Origin: Histoplasma ohiense | Lineage: Eukaryota; Ascomycota; Eurotiomycetes; Onygenales; Ajellomycetaceae | NCBI GenBank assembly: GCA_017607445.1 | Contig: JAEVHH010000001.1 | Span: 2,914,001-2,978,000 of the forward strand | DNA length: 64,000 nt | Direction of reading: 5' to 3' | Shown: in pieces, positions 57,276 through 64,000 of the stretch | Numbering within the stretch: position 1 is the first letter of the stretch | How the letters are laid out: the number at the start of each line of letters is the position of its first letter | The notes under the pieces: model-generated | Told to the model about the DNA's origin: nothing | What the model saw: the letters and a program-made list of their open reading frames with translations, nothing else | Databases searched by the model: none | Translations under genes and position numbers: made by a program

Positions 57276-58789
57276 ATGAGGTGTTTGGTGGCTCTCAGCA
57301 TCGGGTTTGTGTGGCTATATACTTTGGCCGGCTCTGAGCCTATCAAGAAACGCAGCGGGTTCTCGATCCAGCAAGTTTCAAAATTCCGACCAACGCCGCG
57401 TTCTCCGATGGAAGATTATGCGAAGGCCGTTCTAAAGTCGGATCGTTCCAATCACATAAAAGAAATGAAAAGTGCGCCGCGTATCATGAGCATCCCCCTG
57501 GATGTCAAATACGAGAGGTCTACAAATCGAACTGTCTCAGCCGTCCCGGAGCAGTTCGATATTGAATACCTTAGTCCTGTGAATGTTGCGGGAAAAACTT
57601 TAAACCTGGTACTTGATACTGGATCTGCAGATCTGTGAGTGCTTCTGATATATGATCGCGAAGCAAAAATAGGACTGACGTTGCTCTAGTTGGGTGTTTT
57701 CATCGCAGCAACCTCTGGCAGAAAGGTCAGCTCACGACTATTATATCCCTCCTCCCGGAACTTTACCTTTGAATGGGTGTTCCTGGGAGGTACAGTATGG
57801 GGATGGCTCAGCTGCAAAGGGTAATGTCTATGTTGATAAAGTTTCCATCGGTGACGTGGTTTCGCCGTTGCAATCCATCCAAGCCGCCCAGAGGGTTGGC
57901 AAAACGTTTGCTTTGGATTCTAATTTTGATGGTATTCTTGGACTCGCTTTTTCTTCTATTAATACGGGTAGGTATTCAACCAAAACCTAGTGCTAGTATA
58001 TTTTAATTTATTCAATGGTATTGTGAATATTGACTTGCTAGAACAATGCCAGTTCGGCCGGAGAAGCAAGTTGGGTTCTTTGATAATGTGAAGGATACAC
58101 TTCCCGAACCCTTGTTTGCCGTATCTCTCAAGAGGAACAAGCCGGGGACGTTCGACTTCGGCTTTATTGACGATGATAAATACGACGGCAACATTAAGTA
58201 TACCCCAGTCCATAAAGGTGGTTTCTGGTCCATCTCTTCCACGGGATATGTTATTGGAAACTCCAGTAGCAATAATACCCCAATTAAGGGCCTTCTTGGT
58301 AATTATGATATATGATTGGAAATCTTCTATATAATATCGTGTGGTTTGGTATTCACACAGGGATATAGACTGACATACACCTCTCCCTTCACCTGCGCAG
58401 ACACAGGGACTACCATGGTCCTCCTCCCCGAGACCATCGTACACGATTACTATTCCAAAATACCTGGTTCCACAAAAGCATCTAGCCAGCTAAATCCATT
58501 TCTCAACGGCTGGATATTCCCATGCAACGCGACTCTCCCATCATTTTCTCTCATCGTTGAAAATGATTATCGCGCGACGATCCCTCCAGAACACATCATC
58601 CTACAGCCCTTTTATGTTAGTGGGGGCTCACCGATGTGCTTTGGTAGCATACAGGTAGCGATACATGAGATTGTTTTTGGTGACATTTTTTTTAAGAGCC
58701 AATATGTGGTGTTTGACACTGCAGGACCAAGAGTAGGTTTTGCGAGGCAGCGCCAGCAGAAGTTAGGGAAGGAGGTCGTGACGGGATAG
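57276..58789 (+). CDS. Secreted pepsin-like aspartic protease
   Basis: Peptidase family A1 endoprotease, probably secreted. Exons 57276-57634, 57690-57967, 58053-58298, 58401-58789 give 423 residues. The N-terminus is a signal peptide (CLVALSIGFVWLYTLAGS), followed by a propeptide of about 75 residues. First catalytic motif LDTGSADLWVF spans intron 1; the flap EVQYGDGSAAKGNVY follows; then SNFDGILGLAFSSINT. The second catalytic motif DTGTT is rebuilt across intron 3, and GDIFFKSQYVVFDTAGPRVGFA closes the fold. Two cysteines (IFPCNATLPSF and GSPMCFGSI) suit the C-lobe disulphide. The ATG at 57276 fits the signal peptide better than the in-frame ATG at 57198. Both catalytic Asp are intact. Confidence 0.93.
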
Positions 58790-59484
58790 AAGAGGACAAT
58801 GAGTTTGGGGCCAAATGTATGATATTTGCATATATAATTTATTGTATTTATTTATTTATTACATTTTCAGAGCTTTGTTTTGTTGATGTTCGTTTTTATA
58901 CCCACTTTAACCCAAGAACGGAATCTTTGGTTTTATTGTTCATAGTGTTGGTAAAATTTAGGGTGGACTCCATCCCGGAGTGTGGAGGTAATGAATACCA
59001 TTTTGTACATGACGCTTGAGGGGTCCACGCAAGTCATTGTAGGAACATCATACTAAGTTCGTGTTGTTCATATGGCTTTATAACATCCAAACTTCCAGAG
59101 GCCCTGGGTAAAGGATGATTCTGCGGGGGAATTCATTGGAAATTGCATATTGCCCCCAAAATATAGCCGCATAACATTTCGGAACAGGATGGAATGATCA
59201 ATTCGCGTCGTCAAAAGGATAGCAGGAAAATAATAATTGCAAATGAATTGCAAATTACCAAATACAAGGTTAAAAAAACGAAATGGCCATAACGCCAGAC
59301 ACAATATACACATCAAAATATCGGATGGCTCAGAGCAAGAATAAAATAGAACCCCAGGTGTAAAAACCACATACCATGCGAAAAGATAGAAGTGAATTCC
59401 CAGTCCCTAAACCGACCCAACTAAAGAAGTTATCCACTTCTTCACTTATACTGAAAATTTAGGGGAAAAGCTCCTAGTCTAAGA
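58790..59484. other. Convergent 3' regions
   Basis: About 700 AT-rich nt between the protease and Caf1 genes. No gene recognised. Confidence 0.6.
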
Positions 59485-61111
59485 TCACGATTTGGCAAAT
59501 TGGAATGTGCCAAACACTCCTCCACCGCCGCCCGGCGTTAATGGACCAACGCCAGCATGTTGCGTTTGAGCTGCGGGCGTTTGCGCATTTGTCAAACCGG
59601 CGTGGCCTGTATTTGGTGTACTTGGCGTACCTGCATTGGAGTAGATGGTGGTTCCGTTGAGATTGGGCGTTTGCTGTGCTTGGTTTGTGCCTTGGAAAGG
59701 CCTGGAGGCTATCTGCCCGTTCAAGCCCCAGATCTGACCCGAGTACTTGGTTTCATCGATAGAACCATTAAATACCAGCTGGCGCATTTTCCAGAAGATT
59801 TCGCCCGTCACTAGTGAGTCTGATCCAGCTTGATGTGCAATACCAACTCGTTTCACCCCTAATTCATCTGCAATATCCTGGAGGCCAGATTTTTGGCCAA
59901 GGTTTGCAATTATCTGAGCAGCGCTCTGAGTGAGAGGAGACTTGTTAACAGTTTGACTGCGGCCGGCGTGCTTCATGAGGTATTTGATGTCGTAGACGGA
60001 TGGGAAGAAGATGGTGAGGAGTTTGTGGAATTCTTGCTCGTCAGTCGGTAATGGTTTACATAGCATAATTTTCATCAAATACCCAAAATCATAGCCGGAA
60101 TGGAACGAAATCCAATGTACGTCGTCCATGAGGACTAATCCGGAAGTCATCAGAAGCGCCCCAAAGTCGTGTGGATCTATGCCGTTTTTCTCATGCATAG
60201 CAAAGTCAATTCCGGCTTTCGCTAGCATGCTTGTCGATTCCTGCGCATACATGTCACCTTCCAACGAGAAGCGGAAGTTGAATTGCCAAGTGCAAGGCGC
60301 TGGGCCGAGGTTTGCCCCGTATTGGGTATTTACATCCAGTGGTATGGCGGGAGGAACTTCGCCATCCTCTGAAAATAATGTTATTCCCAATTGTATCATT
60401 TTCAAGAGGTCCACATTACATCGCAATGTTTGGTAATGATAGTCGGCTTTTGTAGTGAAAGTCCCCATCGGCCGAGCGACAATACCAGGGAATTCGGTAT
60501 CCTAGGCAAAAAACCTCGGTTAGTTTGAACGAATCTACGGCGCATGCACGAAGGTAATAGTCATGGTTTATAGCAAGGGAACAACTCACCATGCTAATAT
60601 AAGGGTACTTGTCTACTAATATCCTCAGGACCTGCATTTCCTGTGCCAAGTTGTGTTTCCAAACGTCTCGTATCCTCGAGTTTGCAGCAACACCTTTTCC
60701 ATCCACGGATAGACGGTTGTCATGACCCAAATGCGCCTGTTGTTGCTGTTGCTGTTGTTGCTGCTGCTGCATCTGAGCCCCCCTCACAAATCCTATCTGT
60801 GCCGCGTGGCTCGCTAGACCTGTCCCGCTCCCATCAGGGATACCAGCAGTGGAAGGCCCCACAGGGAAACCCACCACGCCCATCCCATTAGCTCCAGGAA
60901 TGGCGAACGGACTTATGTTTGAACTTGCACTCGTAGGGCCAAAGCCAGGATGGCCACCTAGGGAAGGCGGGGGAAGGCCTGTATTCGGAGTCTGCGCATG
61001 GGTTGCATGATGCTGTTGCGAATGCTGTTGCTGTTGCAGGTGGCTCTGAGGGAGATGGGGGAATGGACCAGCGAGCCCTGAAGGCGCGTATCTACCGACG
61101 GGCGGCGGCAT
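59485..61111 (-). CDS. POP2: CCR4-NOT deadenylase subunit Caf1/Pop2
   Basis: 3'-5' exoribonuclease of the DEDD family that shortens mRNA poly(A) tails within CCR4-NOT. Exons 60590-61111 and 59485-60501 (88-nt intron, phase 0) give 512 residues. The N-terminal 130 residues are Gln/Pro/Gly-rich, with an uninterrupted Q11 at 115-125. The nuclease domain (about 145-410) keeps the acidic residues: DTEFPGIVARP (exon 2 start), HSGYDFGYLMKI, and HQAGSDSLVTGEIFWKM with the DEDDh histidine. Family segments VWKHNLAQEMQVLRILVDKY and NVDLLKMIQLGITLF are present. The tail is Thr/Asn/Gly-rich. The ATG at 61111 is used because the longer frame begins at GTG. Confidence 0.95.
60729..60770. repeat. CAG/CAA microsatellite coding for poly-Gln in Caf1
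   Basis: Mixed CAG/CAA triplets (GTT/GCT on the plus strand) encode Q11 and adjacent residues. The codon mixture suggests selection or old expansion, not a pure fresh repeat. Confidence 0.7.
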
Positions 61112-61678
61112 AGTGTATTTCACGATGCCAATCGATGACGGGAGGGATCGAGGTCGAACAAAGCATGAAGATTCCTGCTTGAGCCGGTTTCAACAAGCGT
61201 TGATAGCTACGGTTTTGGTGTGGAGAGTTACTGTCCCAGTAAGTCCCACTGTTCGGCGGAGTGGGGGATTTCAGAACCGCGAAGCCGTGGTTGAGACAAT
61301 CAACAGGTAAGTAGTAAAAGTTGCAATAATAGAAACGATATGGACTTTGCTGGGGCTGTATGTGTGATATCTGCACAATTTTCTGCGTTGTCCATCCGGA
61401 ACCGATGCAGGAAGTCGAGTTCGTTCGAGCAAGCGCCAAGACTTTGACCAGCTTCGGATGCCCTGCGTCGGAATACTAACCCGATACAGTTAGTTTCTTA
61501 ACTCCTCACATCCATCGACTCAATGTCCAACGTCCGCGATATTTCATCTCCCCAATAGCTCATGAACTCCCCGCGAAAGCGGCATTGGATCAATTAAGAC
61601 CATATTTTATCATAGTCGGGTTTAATCAACTCCAGTGTCCTCCCATCAGTTTTCTGAGTTCCACTGACGGACTCAACA
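61112..61678. other. Divergent promoter region
   Basis: Between the Caf1 gene (leftward) and the complex I subunit gene (rightward). No other feature recognised. Confidence 0.6.
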
Positions 61679-62041
61679 ATGCCTCCCGCAAACCCCACCG
61701 GTTTCGACATGAAGACCTTCAAAGCTGCTGCACATCCTCGGTCTTCCTGGGCCAAAAAAGACCCATGGGCACGATAGTAAGCTCTCAATTCATTCCAGAT
61801 GCCAATTTAATATGTTCTTTGCTGGTCAAACAAACGCAGAAGCGATATTTGATCGTCAGAAGTTGACTCTTTCCCCACCAAAAACAGTGAAGCATGGCGA
61901 TACTCCGGGCCCTTCTCGCGGTGGAACCGGTTTAAGACTGGATTTCCAGGATTGGGAATAGCCACTGTTGCGTTCGGAATATACTGCGGCTACGAATGGG
62001 CTTTTCTCACACCAAAACATCACGAGGAAAATCACCACTAG
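61679..62041 (+). CDS. NDUFB3/B12-like subunit of NADH:ubiquinone oxidoreductase
   Basis: Small accessory subunit of mitochondrial complex I (inner membrane, membrane arm). Exons 61679-61776 and 61888-62041, joined by a 111-nt intron (GTAAGC donor, AACAG acceptor, phase 2), give 83 residues. Segments: MPPANPTGFDMKTFKAAAHP, SSWAKKDPWAR, then across the junction EAWRYSGPFSRWNRFKTGFP, a single TM helix GLGIATVAFGIYCGYEWAF, and a His-rich C-terminus (HHEENHH). Layout and the WRY-GPFSRWNRFK motif match fungal B12/NDUFB3 subunits. Divergent from Caf1 and convergent with the Sqt1-like gene. The identity rests on recall of the family; the splice and reading frame are seen directly. Confidence 0.87.
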
Positions 62042-62677
62042 AAACATCCATCCATTTTACTACTTTAGAACCAATACGACTTGCGCGGACCGGGTTTGAG
62101 CCGAAGCCTTTGGTGACAGGAAAGATGATATTCCCAATGCATCTCGCGAGGGTTCCCGACGAACCACCGGCCTCCCCCCCCCCAATAATTCCTCGGCATT
62201 CACTTTTGCACGTTGGGTTTTCATAAACAGGCAGCGGGATTTATTCGTTCGCGGAGCTCGAGTGGTCTGAAATCCCGTGAACGCAACAATCTGCTTAACA
62301 TGTACATACATATATAGATACGTTTGGGAATAGGCGCTATGGGTTTATTCTCCTTATCAATTTCCTTAACTGATTTATCTACTTTTATTCATTTCCACCA
62401 AAGCAAAAGCGGTTCGGAAGTTTCAGTCTGTGGCTGGTCTCAATTTTCCTGCCAAACCGATTTTTTTCCTCTAGAAGTTTAACACCTTTACAAAGTGCAG
62501 GGGCATCAAAAACTGAATTGCGTATCCTAAATCCTAACCAAGCTCTGAAAATGGCATATAATACCAACAATCATAAAAGCTATCAGCTTCATTTTGTTCT
62601 ATGCCAAAGGCTTAGCTCTTGATTAATAGAATTCTACATAGGTTCGGCTCCTAAATTACTCAGAATGCACAGGCCAT
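62042..62677. other. Convergent 3' regions
   Basis: About 640 nt between the NDUFB3-like gene and the WD40 gene; contains a C10 run near 62176-62185 (with flanks). No gene seen. Confidence 0.6.
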
Positions 62678-64000
62678 CTACTCCTCAAAAACCATCACGA
62701 CCCCATCATCCCCAGCTGTGACAATCCTCTTTCCGCCCTCACCTCCTTGTACAAATCCCAAGATCCCACCGGATTGCTCTCCCGCCTCATTCTCAGCCAT
62801 ACCCAAATGGCCACGCCATTCTTTCACAAGGCCATACCCAGCAGCAGCAGTACCCCCACGGGTATCCCAACGGCGGACAACTCCATCCATGCCGACTGAT
62901 GTAAGGAGCCACGATCTGCTATTGTTTGCAGCAGCGGATGCCGTTTGTTCACCGGCTGCTGTCTGGTCATGGACGAACTCAACTTTTACAACAGCTGTGT
63001 CCTCATGCGCCGATCGTATATGGCGTCGTACAGCATAGCGGTGGGCTGTGTCGAAAAGGACAACGGATCCATCGACTGAGCCGGCTGCAAGTAGCGACAG
63101 CGGCGGGGAGGAAAATGATAATGATTCAATGCCATCAGTTTGAGCTTGAAGAGATGCAAGGAGGGTGCCAGCGCCGCCACCAGCGACGGGCGCAACAGAA
63201 GCACCAGCAGCTTTCGATTTCGATTTCGACTTGGCCGTGCCAGCCGTAATTGATGAGGATATCCGCGGAAGTCCAACAATTTTAATATGTCCCTCCGCGC
63301 CACCGACTGCAGCAAAAGTGCCCGTAGGTGCGATGGCGATGGAATATAAACCGCCTTCGACGGCAAATCGTTGATCTTGGGCCGTAAGACTCACAACTAC
63401 CTGTGTTCCAGCGGATGAGGCTACTCCTGCCCCAGCAGCGGCGCCAAATACATCGTAGACGTAGAAGCATGCGTCTTCCCCTACCGTCGCCAGGAGACTT
63501 CCGTCAGGCGTCCACGCACCAGCGGTGCAGGATTCTGTATGTTGGAAATAACAAGCAACCATAGACATTGGCTCCGCCTCATCTTGTGCGTCGATCCGGT
63601 ATACCCAAACGCTCCCATTACTGGCGCCAAGTGCGACAAGATTTTTCTTCTCCTCATTCCCACCAGCCCGATTCACTGGGCACGTAGCCACCCAGTTTAT
63701 CTCATCAACCTCTTGCACCTCGGCCAAAAATATCCAGGATAGCCCGGCCTTCCCGGGGCTTGTGTCGCACCATGCGCGGAGTTTCCCGTCCAATCCCGCA
63801 GTAACCACATACTCCCCGCGCGGCTCCGTGAAAGCCACTGCGTTCACTGAATCCGTATGCCCCTGCAACTTTGCGATGACGGGTAATGACTCGCGCTCTC
63901 CCTTATGTTGCGGATTCGACTCGTAGCTACTCGGAAGCAGTGGTCTCTCCACGTTGGAGTTGAATATGTAGGCAGTATCGTCGCCGGAGCCTGTGATTAT
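62678..64000 (-). CDS. SQT1: Sqt1/AAMP-like WD40 protein, 5' end beyond the window
   Basis: Beta-propeller protein like yeast Sqt1, the chaperone that captures ribosomal protein uL16 (Rpl10) during 60S assembly, and animal AAMP. The frame is open to the right edge (ITGSGDDTAYIFN at 64000-63959), so the start and the acidic N-terminus lie outside; 440 codons are seen, plus the stop at 62678. Repeats include LQGHTDSVNAVAFTEPRGEY then GLDGKLRAW; FQHTESCTAGAWTPDGSLLA; GLYSIAIAPTGTFAAVGGAE; LSLLAAGSVDGSVVLFDTAH; and GMDGVVRRWDTRGG. A low-complexity Ser-Lys-Ala loop splits one blade. Sqt1 against AAMP-like paralogue cannot be settled from this part alone, but fungi usually have one such gene. Confidence 0.75.
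   Translation of the reverse strand: MITGSGDDTAYIFNSNVERPLLPSSYESNPQHKGERESLPVIAKLQGHTDSVNAVAFTEPRGEYVVTAGLDGKLRAWCDTSPGKAGLSWIFLAEVQEVDEINWVATCPVNRAGGNEEKKNLVALGASNGSVWVYRIDAQDEAEPMSMVACYFQHTESCTAGAWTPDGSLLATVGEDACFYVYDVFGAAAGAGVASSAGTQVVVSLTAQDQRFAVEGGLYSIAIAPTGTFAAVGGAEGHIKIVGLPRISSSITAGTAKSKSKSKAAGASVAPVAGGGAGTLLASLQAQTDGIESLSFSSPPLSLLAAGSVDGSVVLFDTAHRYAVRRHIRSAHEDTAVVKVEFVHDQTAAGEQTASAAANNSRSWLLTSVGMDGVVRRWDTRGGTAAAGYGLVKEWRGHLGMAENEAGEQSGGILGFVQGGEGGKRIVTAGDDGVVMVFEE

Noticed and set aside
61585..61866. 93-codon plus-strand frame
   Set aside because: Runs across the first exon and intron of the NDUFB3-like gene in another frame; no domain.
1..64000. CRISPR arrays, bacterial operons, rRNA genes, intact transposase or reverse transcriptase
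   Set aside because: None seen; introns, Pol III tRNA layout and all proteins are eukaryotic fungal.

Overview
The window is nuclear DNA of a filamentous ascomycete. Genes carry several short introns (about 50-120 nt) with GTAAGT/GTGAGT-type donors, CTAAC-like branch sites and mostly CAG/TAG acceptors. The families and exon layouts (BRCT-WGR PARP, one-exon Ysc84/SYLF protein, RTA1 transporter, fungal APH kinase, DUF7770, GPI-anchored fasciclin protein) fit Eurotiomycetes, most probably Onygenales. That placement is inference from protein resemblance, not a measured phylogeny.

Layout, left to right: an MFS (DHA2) transporter running off the left edge (-); a fasciclin-domain surface protein (+); a 1094-residue acidic WD40 protein (+); PARP (-); a Ysc84-type SYLF protein (-); and a small two-TM protein (-). 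From about 19 to 38 kb the window becomes accessory in character. Genes there are sparse and some are broken: a DUF7770 pseudogene, an APH-like kinase, a short split gene of 139 residues, a frameshifted GFA-type gene, an RTA1 transporter, inositol oxygenase, a heavily broken DUF885 peptidase gene, and a tRNA-like element next to a perfect 16-nt palindrome. From 38 kb onward gene order is dense and housekeeping-like: WDR70, a NIPA-type Mg2+ transporter, a coiled-coil protein with an MIT-like N-terminus, a GRAM/VASt sterol-transfer protein, tRNA-Glu(CUC), Sec72, a secreted aspartic protease, the Caf1/Pop2 deadenylase, an NDUFB3-like complex I subunit, and an Sqt1/AAMP-like WD40 protein cut by the right edge.

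The genes do not form one pathway. Several are core machinery (mRNA decay, ribosome assembly, ER translocation, respiration, DNA repair, lipid transport), while the 19-38 kb segment looks like a region of gene gain and decay. Two intact split genes (23.5-24.0 kb and 61.7-62.0 kb) have exons too short to stand out as long open frames and were found by reading for splice sites and family motifs. Three genes (DUF7770, DUF885, GFA) are broken. Most nonsense codons are TAA/TAG, as expected from CpA to TpA change, but repeat-induced mutation is not proven here. No CRISPR array, rRNA gene, intact transposon or new multi-gene system was seen.
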